NCBI GenBank assembly: GCA_028293545.1 | Contig: JAQGOP010000027.1 | Location: forward strand, 29,039 to 93,038 | Source: Verrucomicrobiota bacterium | GTDB lineage: Bacteria > Verrucomicrobiota > Verrucomicrobiia > Opitutales > Opitutaceae | Direction: 5' to 3' | Length of the DNA stretch: 64,000 bases | Shown: positions 52,001-61,406 of the stretch, piece after piece | Position numbering within the stretch: position 1 is the stretch's first letter | How the letters are laid out: every line of letters begins with the position of its first letter | Made by a program: the position numbers and the translations under genes | The notes under the pieces: generated by a model | Seen by the model: only the letters and a program-made list of their open reading frames with translations | Told to the model about the DNA's origin: nothing | The model's database searches: none

Positions 52001-54823
52001 CTACTGCGCGGGCGGAACTTCATAGACCTCGAGCAGTGCCACGCCGGTGGAATCGTCTACGCCGCTGGCTTGGACACTGTAAACGCCGGGACGCAGCGTC
52101 AGCAGCAGGGCAGAGTCCGCGCTGTCTTTCACGAGCGGGAATGCCCCGACCTGCGCTGCCGTCACGGGAAGTTGCGCCGTCGATGCGCCGGTTTCCCACC
52201 CGGTGTTGGAGGCGATGAGCGTCGAGCCCGCGTAGACGCGCAGCTGCGGTTTCTGGAGCGCGCCGTGGACCCCGTACTTGGTGAGACCGGGACCCACGCA
52301 ACGGATCAACACGGTCTCGGACGCGCCGCCGGCCACGACGAAACCAACAATTGAAATCGCGCTGCCGGTTCCGACGGGCGCGCGTGCGGACACATTCACG
52401 AGCCGGCTCGTTGCGCCCAGCGCGTCCGCGTCGTAAATCTCGCCGAGCGCCACGCCGAAACCTCCGGTCGGAGCGCTGAGTTCGGCTGCATACACACCGG
52501 CGTCGAGCGTGGGCGCGAGTGCGGCGTCGAGGCTGCCGTTCGGCAGCGCGAAAGCACCCACTCGGTTGGTGGCGGCCTGGATCAGCGGACCATTTCCAGC
52601 GCGATCCCAACCGGCGTTGGTCCCGAGCGGTTGATCGCCGGACGTCAGTTTGAGTTGCACGGCGGAAAGCGCGCCTGCGACGCCAAAGGACGTGAGCGTC
52701 GGCCCCACGCCGCGGGTGAGCACGCCCTTGCTGCCGCCGGTCACAACGAACCCCACGACCATCGCCTCGGAATCCGTGCCCGCCCCGGCGCGGCAGGAAA
52801 GATTGACGAGCTTCGCCGGCATCGCGTCCGGCACGCCGACAAAAACGTCGCGTTCACCCGGCCCGGAACGGCCGCCGACGCCGTAAAGGTTGCCGGCAAT
52901 ATCCGCGCCCGAAACTTCCACATTATAGAGATACGACGCGATGTGATAGAACTGAAGTCCCGGCGGTTCCGCGCCACTCGGGCCAAAGGTTCGCGCCACC
53001 TCGCTGCTGCAAACGCAGATTCCAAGGTTCGTGGAAACATAGAGTCGATCGTTGGCGTCGATGGCGAGGATGACGCCTGAGCCAAAATTCGTCGTGGACG
53101 ACCAGGTTGTCACGGTGCCGTCGGGCGAGACTTGGCGGGTCACGCCGGCGTCGTTGACGAAAGCCGTCCCGGTGCGATCCGCCACGATTCCCAAGATGCC
53201 ACGGAAACGGGCGACTGCACTCGGACCGTCAATCATTGCGAATTCATAGACCTTTCCGCCCAAGGTTGTGACCAGGCCGTTGGGAGACATGCGGCGGAGA
53301 ATTATCCGGGCTTCAACGAAGTACAGGTTTCCGGGCCCGTCTGCGGTCATGAAGAGGGGATTATTGATGCGAGCGGCGGACCCAATGCCGTCGACGGCGC
53401 CGAATTGTCCTTCGGTGCCGGCGACGACGGTGCGGGGAGCCCCGGTCGGGCCAAATCGAACGATCGTGTTGTTGTTGCCCGCGCCAAAGAAATTCCCCGC
53501 GTGGTCGCGGGCGCGGATCGGAATGTCCGTCGTGAAAAGCGTTGTGACGACGCCGGCTGGCGTGATTTTGCGCACGGCGCTGCCGTTGACGTACACATTG
53601 CGATCGGCGTCGACCGCAAACACTTCGCCGTCGAACGTGGCGGCTGCGGCGAAACCGTCGGATGCGCCGCGATTCGTCGTGGCGCCGGCGATCGTGCTGA
53701 CAAATCCATCGGGGCTGATTTTACGGATCACATTTCCACCGGCTTCGGCAACATAGACGGTTCCCGTCGCATCGACGGCGATGCCCGTAGGACCATTGAA
53801 CCTGGCTTCGCCGCGCATGCCGTCGCGGGTGATGGGAATACCGTTCTCGGCCAGCGACGCTCCGGCCCAGGTGGTGACAAATCCGCCCGGGCTGATTTGC
53901 CGGATGGTGGCGCCGTCGGTCACATAGAGCGTGCCTGATTGATCGATCGCGATTCCGCCGGGACCTTGAAAACGAGCCTCGCTGCCTTGTCCGTCGGCGA
54001 TTCCGGGGTGGCCCGTGATGTTTGGCACTCCGGCCAGCGTCGTCACCACGCCATCCGGCGTGACTTTGCGAATCGTTCCGCCATCGATGACGAAAATATT
54101 CCCCGAGGCATCGATCGTCAGTGGCCCGGGGCTGCTAAACCGGGCGGAAGCGCCGGTGCCGTCGACGATGCCGCTGGTTCCAATCACTCCGGCAAGGGTG
54201 GTGACGGTGCCGTCGGGCGCGGCCTTGCGGATGGCATTGCTCACGCGGCGGAGGATGCCCGAGCCGAAGTCAGTGCCGTCGCTTACAATCACGTTGCCCG
54301 CGCGATCCAGCGCGACCCAGGTGAACGCGGAAAACGCGGCAGCAGCGCCGACGCCGTCAACGGGCTTCACGAATGACGTGGGTCCACCCGCGAGCGGGGC
54401 ATAGACGCCGGCTGGGGAAATTTTCGCGACTCCGGCGCCGCCGAGGTAGATCGTGCCATCCGCGGCGACGGTTAATCCCATGTAAGGGCTGGTCAGGCGC
54501 GTAACCGCATGGGCCGGGTCGAGGGAACCGTTCGGGTTCGTCGTGGCGACAACGGTCGTGACGAGGCCAGCCTTGTCGATTTTTCGAAGTAAACCGTTGT
54601 TGCCGTCCGCGACGAAGAGATTGCCCGCGCCATCGAGCGCCAAGCTGCCCGGACGGTTGAACCTCGCCTGGGATCCCACTCCGTCCGCGTCGCCCGCGCT
54701 TAGCGGCGCACCGGCGAGCGGAAAAAATGTATAGCTCGACTCGGCCTGTGCGACCATTCCGTCCGAGCATGCAAGCGCGAGCAGGCTCACAAACAACGGG
54801 AGAGGACGAGACACTGAGAACAT
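52001..54823 (-). CDS. Secreted NHL-repeat beta-propeller protein with two C-terminal beta-sandwich repeats
   Basis: Nine hundred forty residues with signal peptide. Residues about 35-670 hold ten or more NHL-type units, each like ARFNRPGSLALDGAGNLFVA followed by IRKISPDG and VTTxAG, enough for two propellers. Two homologous ~125-residue modules close the protein (VNLSCRAGAGTDSEAMVVGF...; VNVSARAPVGTGSAISIVGF...), each with RGVGPxLTxFGV-type and NxGW motifs; this module is a recurrent C-terminal feature of verrucomicrobial secreted proteins. No catalytic residues seen. Start ATG 54823. Confidence 0.85.
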   Translation of the reverse strand: MFSVSRPLPLFVSLLALACSDGMVAQAESSYTFFPLAGAPLSAGDADGVGSQARFNRPGSLALDGAGNLFVADGNNGLLRKIDKAGLVTTVVATTNPNGSLDPAHAVTRLTSPYMGLTVAADGTIYLGGAGVAKISPAGVYAPLAGGPTSFVKPVDGVGAAAAFSAFTWVALDRAGNVIVSDGTDFGSGILRRVSNAIRKAAPDGTVTTLAGVIGTSGIVDGTGASARFSSPGPLTIDASGNIFVIDGGTIRKVTPDGVVTTLAGVPNITGHPGIADGQGSEARFQGPGGIAIDQSGTLYVTDGATIRQISPGGFVTTWAGASLAENGIPITRDGMRGEARFNGPTGIAVDATGTVYVAEAGGNVIRKISPDGFVSTIAGATTNRGASDGFAAAATFDGEVFAVDADRNVYVNGSAVRKITPAGVVTTLFTTDIPIRARDHAGNFFGAGNNNTIVRFGPTGAPRTVVAGTEGQFGAVDGIGSAARINNPLFMTADGPGNLYFVEARIILRRMSPNGLVTTLGGKVYEFAMIDGPSAVARFRGILGIVADRTGTAFVNDAGVTRQVSPDGTVTTWSSTTNFGSGVILAIDANDRLYVSTNLGICVCSSEVARTFGPSGAEPPGLQFYHIASYLYNVEVSGADIAGNLYGVGGRSGPGERDVFVGVPDAMPAKLVNLSCRAGAGTDSEAMVVGFVVTGGSKGVLTRGVGPTLTSFGVAGALSAVQLKLTSGDQPLGTNAGWDRAGNGPLIQAATNRVGAFALPNGSLDAALAPTLDAGVYAAELSAPTGGFGVALGEIYDADALGATSRLVNVSARAPVGTGSAISIVGFVVAGGASETVLIRCVGPGLTKYGVHGALQKPQLRVYAGSTLIASNTGWETGASTAQLPVTAAQVGAFPLVKDSADSALLLTLRPGVYSVQASGVDDSTGVALLEVYEVPPAQ

Positions 54824-54985
54824 CGGGCTTTGCTGGACTTTGACAGTCCGGGGCACCCGATCCGCTACTGTAGGTCGCGGGAAATCAGCGTCTCCGAGGT
54901 GACGACAGTCACAAGATTGAACCGGGGTTCACGCTTTGGCCGATGCGAGCGTGAAATACCCCGGTATTCCAAAGTCGGCTGTGAA

Positions 54986-55801
54986 CTATTTTCGCTTATC
55001 TGGTGACTCGACGACGGTCGGTGATCCGACCTCGACGTGGCCGGTGGGAGTCGAGAGCGACACCTCTTCCTCGACTTCGATCGGGCGGTCAAAAAAGGCG
55101 GCGCCCGAAGCGAACATTTCCTTGTAGGTGAGGTTCAGGTCACGGTTTTCGGGATCGTCGACAATCATCGTGGTTTTCCAGAGCTGTTTCGGCTTTCCCT
55201 TCGCAGGCTTGGGATATTGCCACGCCATCACGTGGATGAAGAGTTTCTCCATATTTCCCTTCTCCATCTTTGCCTGGTAACCGGGCTCATGCTCCTTGTT
55301 GAGAATGAGGGCCCATGCACCGGGAATCGTGAGCGACGGCGGCTGATTCGGCGTGTTGGTCGTGGGCGATTCGGAGAAGGAGCCGCCTTCCAGGTACGGA
55401 TTTTTCAGCAGGCCGCGGCCGTACATCACCGTCAGCACGATCTGCGGCGTCTGATCGCCGACGGCTTCCACGAACCCGCGTTTCTTCAGCACCATGCGGA
55501 GTTCCTCGAGCATGGCGGCTTCGTTCACCGGGTTCACCAAGCTCACTCCGCTGGGAGACTGTTTCGCCCCCGCAATGTAGAATAACTTCCCATGCTCGAT
55601 CACGGGTTTTTTCTTGAACCCTTCCCATTGGTCGACCGACGAACGCACGTCGACCTCGTACAGCGGTGTTGCAATCGCGACCGCTGCTTTCCCCGAGGCC
55701 CGGGGCGCGGCGCCGATGAGCAGCGTCGCAACGGCGACGGTGAAACAACGAGAAGCCCGCGACTCGGGCCGACGATTTCCTGCCAGGAGCGAAGTCTTCA
55801 T
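54986..55801 (-). CDS. Secreted protein, paralogue B
   Basis: Two hundred seventy-one residues with a long N-terminal signal region (about 1-40). Shares with the 48757-49587 protein the motifs VMYGRGLLKNPYLEGGSF, KQLWKTTMIVDDPENRDLNL, an Ala-Phe-Phe-Asp segment and TGHVEVGSPTVV, clear evidence of duplication. The central loop differs (Pro/Thr-rich here). Unknown function. ATG 55801; no closer start keeps the signal peptide. Confidence 0.7.
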   Translation of the reverse strand: MKTSLLAGNRRPESRASRCFTVAVATLLIGAAPRASGKAAVAIATPLYEVDVRSSVDQWEGFKKKPVIEHGKLFYIAGAKQSPSGVSLVNPVNEAAMLEELRMVLKKRGFVEAVGDQTPQIVLTVMYGRGLLKNPYLEGGSFSESPTTNTPNQPPSLTIPGAWALILNKEHEPGYQAKMEKGNMEKLFIHVMAWQYPKPAKGKPKQLWKTTMIVDDPENRDLNLTYKEMFASGAAFFDRPIEVEEEVSLSTPTGHVEVGSPTVVESPDKRK

Positions 55802-55919
55802 TGGAAGGGTGGGGTTGGTGCCTTTCTACTAGACGCCCTACATGAAACGAAGCGCGCCGGGTCCGATGGCGTCAAGCGCGAACCCCGGAAGCCGGACCGG
55901 CGCGCAGGGTCAGAAGTCG

Positions 55920-56768
55920 TCAGTCGGCCGGCGAAGGACGAGGAGAGTTTGCTTCGTGGGGGCCGCTGCCGGAAGCCTGGCTCCAGGCGACGGGATCGGA
56001 CGTGGGGGCGGTCCGTTTGTTGATCGCCACGGCTTCGTATCGATCCTCGGCGGTGCGCCAAACCTTGATGTGGTAAAACGAAAGTTCTTCGGCTCCGCGG
56101 GTGTCATTTATCGAAGCCTTTCGCGTCTGGGCGAGGAGGCGGATGGTCGTGCGGGCGAGCGGGATCGTCCAAGGCGCCTGGGTCGGATCGGCGACCGACG
56201 CGGTTCGGTTCGCTTCTTCCTCCACCAGCTCGCCGTTGACAAAGAAGCGCGGATCCTGGGTGAGGGCATGGCAGACTTCGTCGAGTGTCCCGCTGAATTC
56301 CGGGACGGCGGATTCGCTGCGCGGGGCGGAAGGCAGTTTTGAAATCGTTCCGCGGAGATAGGTGCGGGCGGGATCGGCACCGCCCGCGCGAAGGCTCGCC
56401 AGCGCCCGGACGGTCGGGTCGGGATCGAGGGCGGAAATCCGGAGGAGGAGGTTGTTGTCGGTGATGCGCCCAATGGCTTGCTGCCGGACCGACGACTGGA
56501 CGGCGAGTTTCGCGATTCGCTCGAGGTTATAGGAATCCGTCACCTTGGCGCCGGCGGCCCTGGCGCACGGAAGGTCGGAGAGGGCCAGCCGCTCCAGCAC
56601 GTCCTGGTCCTTGAGGGTGTCGATGGCAGCCGAGCGCACGTCGTCGCTGGAGTCGTTCGTCGCAATTTCACCGAGAAGATCCTGATCCTTGAGGCCGCGC
56701 ACCGCCTCTTGCCGGACGGCAGGGTCCGGGTGCTTCCACTTCTTTTGGAATCGATCGAAGAAGGCCAT
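55920..56768 (-). CDS. HEAT-repeat-type protein
   Basis: Cytosolic protein of 282 residues. Residues about 10-130 are short alpha-helical repeats (PDPAVRQEAVRGLKDQDLLG, SSDDVRSAAIDTLKDQDVLE, DNNLLLRISALDPDPTVRAL) of HEAT/PBS-lyase type. The C-terminal half is different, beta-rich with a Pro/Ser-rich tail. Probable scaffold or adaptor; no catalytic signature. ATG 56768 (MAFFDRFQKKWKHPD). Confidence 0.75.
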   Translation of the reverse strand: MAFFDRFQKKWKHPDPAVRQEAVRGLKDQDLLGEIATNDSSDDVRSAAIDTLKDQDVLERLALSDLPCARAAGAKVTDSYNLERIAKLAVQSSVRQQAIGRITDNNLLLRISALDPDPTVRALASLRAGGADPARTYLRGTISKLPSAPRSESAVPEFSGTLDEVCHALTQDPRFFVNGELVEEEANRTASVADPTQAPWTIPLARTTIRLLAQTRKASINDTRGAEELSFYHIKVWRTAEDRYEAVAINKRTAPTSDPVAWSQASGSGPHEANSPRPSPAD

Positions 56769-56957
56769 GGGTGAAGCAGGCACGTTAGCAAATACCGAGC
56801 CACGTTATTCCGGTGCAACCCCAGACTGACCCCAGCCTTCGCGCTTCGCGCGATTTCGTTTTCGCGGCGTGCGAAACTCCGATCCCTCCGGACGGCTATG
56901 GCCGAGAGCGAGCCGACCGGATTTTTTCCCGCGAATGGCGCGGACTAACGCGGATTC

Positions 56958-58379
56958 TCACCAGCAGCGTTGCTCGCGGCCCATCCAGTACGCCACCATC
57001 CATTGGGCGGGGAACTCCGCGCCAAACAGGTTGGCAAAGGGTTCCATTTCCGACGGGATTTGACCGTCGTCCCAACATTGCCGCAGGCCATTGCGGTCCA
57101 CCCGCAGCAGGATTTTTCGCGTCACCTCACTCGCGCGAGGATCGTGGCCGTGTTTCTGGGCGAGGATCCCGAGCATGCCGATCGTCAAGGTGTACAGCGT
57201 GCGGCCCTGGTAGCCGGTCGGTGACCGCCACCAGCGCAGCGTGGATTGTTTTTTCCCCGCGCTGGGCGGGCTGGCTTCCTCCCAACCCGCTTTCGTCGGC
57301 GTGAAAATCTTGTTTCGGGTGTCGTAGATTCCATCAAGTAAAAGGCCCTCGTGGTCCAACCCGCGCTGCGCCGCTTCCCAATAAACCCCGATGTTGCCGA
57401 TCCAGTCGGCGGCGTTCGCGACGCTGGTCTTGCTCCAGTATTCTCCCAGCCAGGAGTAGTAGAACAGATTCGCATTCAGCTCATAGTTCTGGGTCGGCCA
57501 CGGCAGCAAGCCGGCGTCGGCGATTTGCCGCACGTATTTGACGGCGTTGTCGCGAAACCGCACTTCGCCCGTGGCATCGAAGGCGGCATGCATGCACGCC
57601 AGATATTTCATCGTGCTGGTGTGCGCCGGCTCGACAATGCGCGCCAGGTTCCCGTGGTGATTCATCACCCAGTTGCGGCGCAGGTAATAATCGCCGTGAT
57701 CCAGGAGGTTGCGGCGCGCCTGCTCTTTTTCCGCCCCGGTCCCATGGTCGCGCGCGAACTCGGCATAAAGCAGGATGGGATTGGCCGATTGATCGTAACT
57801 GGTGGTCTGCCCGCCCCGGCCGCCATGAGGCTTGCCGAGCAGGCCCGGCTCGAATTGGCGGGAAAGATCGAAGATGTGGTTGAGGTCGCGAAAGCATTTA
57901 CGCGAGATCGTCATCGCCTCCTCCTCGCCCGTTACGCGATACCGGATCATCTGCGACCATAACAGCCAGCCGGTCGCCCACGCGGTGTTCTCGCCATAAT
58001 ACCATTCGGCGACCGTCGGCTTCGGCGCGGCCGGGCCCCAGACGGAATCGAGCACCTGGTGCAGGTACGGCGAGAGTTCCTCGCCTTCCTGCAGCGGCCG
58101 CCGGGTGTCGAACCGCGAATGCGAGATGATCAAACCGCCCGGTCCGCGCATGACCTCCTGGATCTGCCGGAGATAATCCTTCGCCCGCTCGGCCAACAGC
58201 ACGGACTCGTCCTGCGGAGTGCGCTCGGCCAGTTGAGGCGCGGCCGGACTCCCGGCGGACATCGCCAACGGTTTGGACAGAACCAATCCCGCGGCTCCCA
58301 CCGCGGACAGCCGGATAAAATCCCGGCGATTCTGATTCTGGCCAGTGGGCTCGGTCGGGGAGGATTTACTCTCGTTCAT
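56958..58379 (-). CDS. Tat-exported protein, probable alpha/alpha-toroid carbohydrate-active protein
   Basis: Four hundred seventy-three residues. Twin-arginine signal RRDFIRLSAVGAAGL with Arg18-Arg19 predicts folded export. The rest is helical with Trp/Tyr-rich turns (YGENTAWATGWLLWSQMIRY, HHGNLARIVEPAHTSTMKYL, NYELNANLFYYSWLGEYWSK) resembling alpha/alpha-barrel glycoside hydrolases, lyases or epimerases, but no catalytic pair can be assigned. It is followed 306 bp downstream (upstream on plus) by a GH36 gene in the same direction, suggesting a polysaccharide-use locus. Confidence 0.68.
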   Translation of the reverse strand: MNESKSSPTEPTGQNQNRRDFIRLSAVGAAGLVLSKPLAMSAGSPAAPQLAERTPQDESVLLAERAKDYLRQIQEVMRGPGGLIISHSRFDTRRPLQEGEELSPYLHQVLDSVWGPAAPKPTVAEWYYGENTAWATGWLLWSQMIRYRVTGEEEAMTISRKCFRDLNHIFDLSRQFEPGLLGKPHGGRGGQTTSYDQSANPILLYAEFARDHGTGAEKEQARRNLLDHGDYYLRRNWVMNHHGNLARIVEPAHTSTMKYLACMHAAFDATGEVRFRDNAVKYVRQIADAGLLPWPTQNYELNANLFYYSWLGEYWSKTSVANAADWIGNIGVYWEAAQRGLDHEGLLLDGIYDTRNKIFTPTKAGWEEASPPSAGKKQSTLRWWRSPTGYQGRTLYTLTIGMLGILAQKHGHDPRASEVTRKILLRVDRNGLRQCWDDGQIPSEMEPFANLFGAEFPAQWMVAYWMGREQRCW

Positions 58380-58685
58380 GCGAAGAAATCTTCAGGGTTA
58401 CGACTCGCGTCGAAGGACCAGCGGCGCGCTCGCCGGTCAACGCCGACCCACCGGTCTGTTCAGCGAATCAGCAGTATGCGGCGTAGCGCAGGCGGCCCGC
58501 CTGCTCCCGGAAAACTCCAAACTTTGCCGATGCCGTGGACGCCGAAATTTGCCCGGATTAGCGGCGGAAACGGAGAGCCCGCCAACGGGGGCCCGGAAGG
58601 CACCGGCGATAAATCAGCCGGGAATGCGCCTCCGGATGGTGGGAGCCCGAGCTTCTCGAGGCCCTGTCTGTCCCTGTTTCCTTCG
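58380..58685. other. Intergenic region with one GTAGCGC repeat
   Basis: The gap between the GH36 and Tat-protein genes holds one exact 23-bp repeat at 58483-58505 and otherwise nothing I can identify. Confidence 0.6.
58483..58505 (+). repeat. Single GTAGCGC repeat
   Basis: Exact 23-bp copy, here preceded by GGC rather than AAG, without an inverted partner nearby. Confidence 0.85.
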
Positions 58686-60731
58686 TTACTTCTTTAAAAA
58701 ATCCGAGGCCGGTTCCGCCAGTTTTTCGTAGGTCAAAACCGCCGACCCGGGCTTGCCGGCGATCGCGAGCTCCAATCCCGTTTCCATCAACTCCCGGCCG
58801 GTGATTTTTCGCGCCGCCTTCGGATCATCCAGATCGACGAACAGGTAGCGCGCGGCGGGATCGAGGCCGCGGAGTTTCACCCGCGCGGTTTCGTAGCTGC
58901 TTTCCGCACGACGAAATGCCTGCACCACGCCGCGGCCGGCTTCGGGACGATCGAACTGCCAGGCAAGCCAGACGTCCGCGCCCAAGCTGCACGGGGTAAG
59001 CGGATAGAAATCGCCGGAATAATTCGCGGCGTAGTCCCGCCATTCCCGGATCGCCTTGCGCAGGTCGTCGTAGGGCAGCGTACGGTCGCGGACGTCCCAC
59101 GCGGCAGTGACCAGCGGACAGGCCAGGTTGCTCCGCAGCTCGTAGGGAGTGAATTGTTTCGGTCCCGTGGCCGTGCCGAAATACGGCAGCCAGAGCGACA
59201 GGCCGTAGCTCTGGCACTGGTTCGACACCACGTCGAAAGCGTAGTCGGAACGCCAGAACGGCAGGGAGCGCCGCATCGACTCGAGGTCGATGCGCGAACC
59301 ACCGCCGGCGCAGGAATCGATGATCAGTCCCGGATGCCGGCGCAGTAGCTCGTCGTAATGCGCGAGGTAGCCGCTGAGGTGATGGTTTTCGACGATCCCC
59401 TGGCGATCCTCAGCGTCGTTGCTGCGCCAGATCTCCGCTGGCTCGAGGACGTTGAAATCCTGCCGGTACACATCGATGCCTTCCTCGGTCAGGACCCGGT
59501 CGACGAGCCCGGTGAGCCACGCGCGCGCCTCCGGATTGCCGAGATACAGCAGCTTGGAGAGTCGCTTGGAAATTTTATTGGGCAGGAGCCACTCGGGATG
59601 CTGTTCGTAGAGCGAGTTGCTCGGCATCACGCGTTCGGGCTCGAACCAGACAATCGATTTGATCCCGACTTGGTGCGCGTGATCGGTGATGGCGCGCAGG
59701 CCGTGCGGAAAACGCTTCGGATCCGCGGTCCAGGCCACCGGCTCCTGCCAGCGGCCGTTGTTCACATACCAACCGGCGTCCATCCACCAATAATCGAGCG
59801 GCAGCTTTTCCTCGCGGTAGCGGGCGATGAACTCGAGCTGGTTCGCCTCGTTGGCCCCGATCATCTCGCCGAATTGCGCGCTGCTGCTGCCCGCGAAGAC
59901 CGGCCCGGGAGGATGCCCGCCGGGTTTCGGCAGGTTGTGCGCGAACATCCAGCGGCGCCAGGTGTTCTGGGCCTGGATCCAGTCGCCGCGCCAGAATTGC
60001 AGGACGATGAGCGGCGTGCGGATTTCCTCGCCCGGATGCAGCCGCAGGTGGGTGAGCTCCTGGCCGGCAGTGACGCGTATGCCGGCCTTGTCATCGCGCG
60101 CGAACTCGGCGGCCCAGGCGCCGGGCCAGCCGACGACGACGATGACTCCGGACTGATTGCCGCGGTCGAGGTTGAAGTAGGGCATGACATCGGCGCAGGC
60201 GCGTCCCTTGTTGGGAACAAAGCGCCGGGATTGTCCCGCCTCGAGCCGGCTTTCCTGCGGCATGAAGTCCGTCGGCGAGTTGGGATAGAAGGTGCCGAAC
60301 TCGTGGTGCAGCAGGAATTCACCGGCTGCGCGCTCCCATCGCGCGTCGAGTCCCTGGATTCCTGCGAGGATGGGTGTGTCGGACGTCCCGGCGTTTTTGA
60401 AATAAACCGTCCATTCGACCGTCGGAAAATCCCGATAGCTGACGGAGACGCAGCGCACCTCCAGACCGGTCTTAGGATCAGTGTAGGTCGCGACGGATTC
60501 CTGTCGTTGCGCGTCGAGCTCACGCTGGGCGTGGCGTACGGTCCAGCCCGGCAGAAGGTCCTCGGCGGACCGTCCATCGTAGGCAAACGTGAACGGCATC
60601 CGAGCCGCTGCTGTGCCGGGAGCAGCCGAGAGAAATTTTTCCGTCCACCCCCGAGCTTCAGCAAACTCCGGCGGTTCGGCGGCCGCCACCAAGCCGACGC
60701 TCAACAAGAACCAGCAACAAAAGCGGACCAT
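58686..60731 (-). CDS. Glycoside hydrolase family 36 alpha-galactosidase, secreted
   Basis: Retaining alpha-galactosidase-like enzyme of 681 residues with signal peptide (MVRFCCWFLLSVGLVAA). N-terminal beta-supersandwich (about 20-275), catalytic barrel (about 280-570) with DYWWMDAGWY at 313-322, the nucleophile Asp425 in DVYRQDFN, CAGGGSRID at 474-482 and acid/base Asp496 in FWRSDYAFD, and a C-terminal beta domain. All expected catalytic residues are present. Periplasmic or secreted release of galactose from oligosaccharides is likely. Start ATG 60731. Confidence 0.9.
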   Translation of the reverse strand: MVRFCCWFLLSVGLVAAAEPPEFAEARGWTEKFLSAAPGTAAARMPFTFAYDGRSAEDLLPGWTVRHAQRELDAQRQESVATYTDPKTGLEVRCVSVSYRDFPTVEWTVYFKNAGTSDTPILAGIQGLDARWERAAGEFLLHHEFGTFYPNSPTDFMPQESRLEAGQSRRFVPNKGRACADVMPYFNLDRGNQSGVIVVVGWPGAWAAEFARDDKAGIRVTAGQELTHLRLHPGEEIRTPLIVLQFWRGDWIQAQNTWRRWMFAHNLPKPGGHPPGPVFAGSSSAQFGEMIGANEANQLEFIARYREEKLPLDYWWMDAGWYVNNGRWQEPVAWTADPKRFPHGLRAITDHAHQVGIKSIVWFEPERVMPSNSLYEQHPEWLLPNKISKRLSKLLYLGNPEARAWLTGLVDRVLTEEGIDVYRQDFNVLEPAEIWRSNDAEDRQGIVENHHLSGYLAHYDELLRRHPGLIIDSCAGGGSRIDLESMRRSLPFWRSDYAFDVVSNQCQSYGLSLWLPYFGTATGPKQFTPYELRSNLACPLVTAAWDVRDRTLPYDDLRKAIREWRDYAANYSGDFYPLTPCSLGADVWLAWQFDRPEAGRGVVQAFRRAESSYETARVKLRGLDPAARYLFVDLDDPKAARKITGRELMETGLELAIAGKPGSAVLTYEKLAEPASDFLKK

Positions 60732-60803
60732 GCGCCGACACTGCGGTTCTCCACACAGCTGGCAAGTCACGGACCCGTGGGCTCCCGCGAAAACGACCGA
60801 AAA

Positions 60804-61280
60804 TTATCGATCCTGCCACTTCAATTCGCGGTGGATGCCCTCGGTTAATACAACGGTCTGCGAGCCCATCTTACCAAACACCGTAAGTTCGACGATGAGG
60901 GTTTCACCGGTTTTGCGATTCACTAGCAGTCGATTCAGGACACTGTCTTTTTTAAAGGTGGGACTCATGTTTCCTACCGACTGACCATCAAGCGTGTATA
61001 TCCGCGACATGGGTTTGATGCCGGCGTAGTCAGCCGGGGAATCGGCTTTGACCTTTTTAACGTAGATGGCCTTCACCATTTTCGTTTCCTGGTCTTCCCA
61101 AATATCGAGGCTCAAGCCAAACGACAGCTGGGAGGAATAAGCGTCTTCGACTTTGAAAGCGTTCATCATCACGGGCGGATCGTTCGCCGTGATTTTTTCC
61201 GCCGCCTGACCCGACATCGCGCCACCCGCAACCAGGCTCATCAGCGAGAGAACGCGAATGACAATCGGGGTAGAAGTCAT
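60804..61280 (-). CDS. Small secreted PDZ-like protein
   Basis: One hundred fifty-eight residues, signal peptide about 1-27. The mature part carries FGLSLDIWEDQETKMVKAIY and VKADSPADYAGIKPMSRIYT, the carboxylate-binding and helix regions of a PDZ domain, with no protease core. Sits 72 bp upstream of the GH36 start on the same strand; may share its transcript. Role unknown. Confidence 0.7.
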   Translation of the reverse strand: MTSTPIVIRVLSLMSLVAGGAMSGQAAEKITANDPPVMMNAFKVEDAYSSQLSFGLSLDIWEDQETKMVKAIYVKKVKADSPADYAGIKPMSRIYTLDGQSVGNMSPTFKKDSVLNRLLVNRKTGETLIVELTVFGKMGSQTVVLTEGIHRELKWQDR

Positions 61281-61406
61281 CCCCTAGATGGTTTCGGAAG
61301 ATAAAAAGCGGCAACTCAATTTCCGCGGTCTAATCCCGTTCGGAACGGATTCCGCGAATTTCACGGGTCGCGCCGTGGCGCGCTTCGGATCCGGATGAAG
61401 CCCGGT

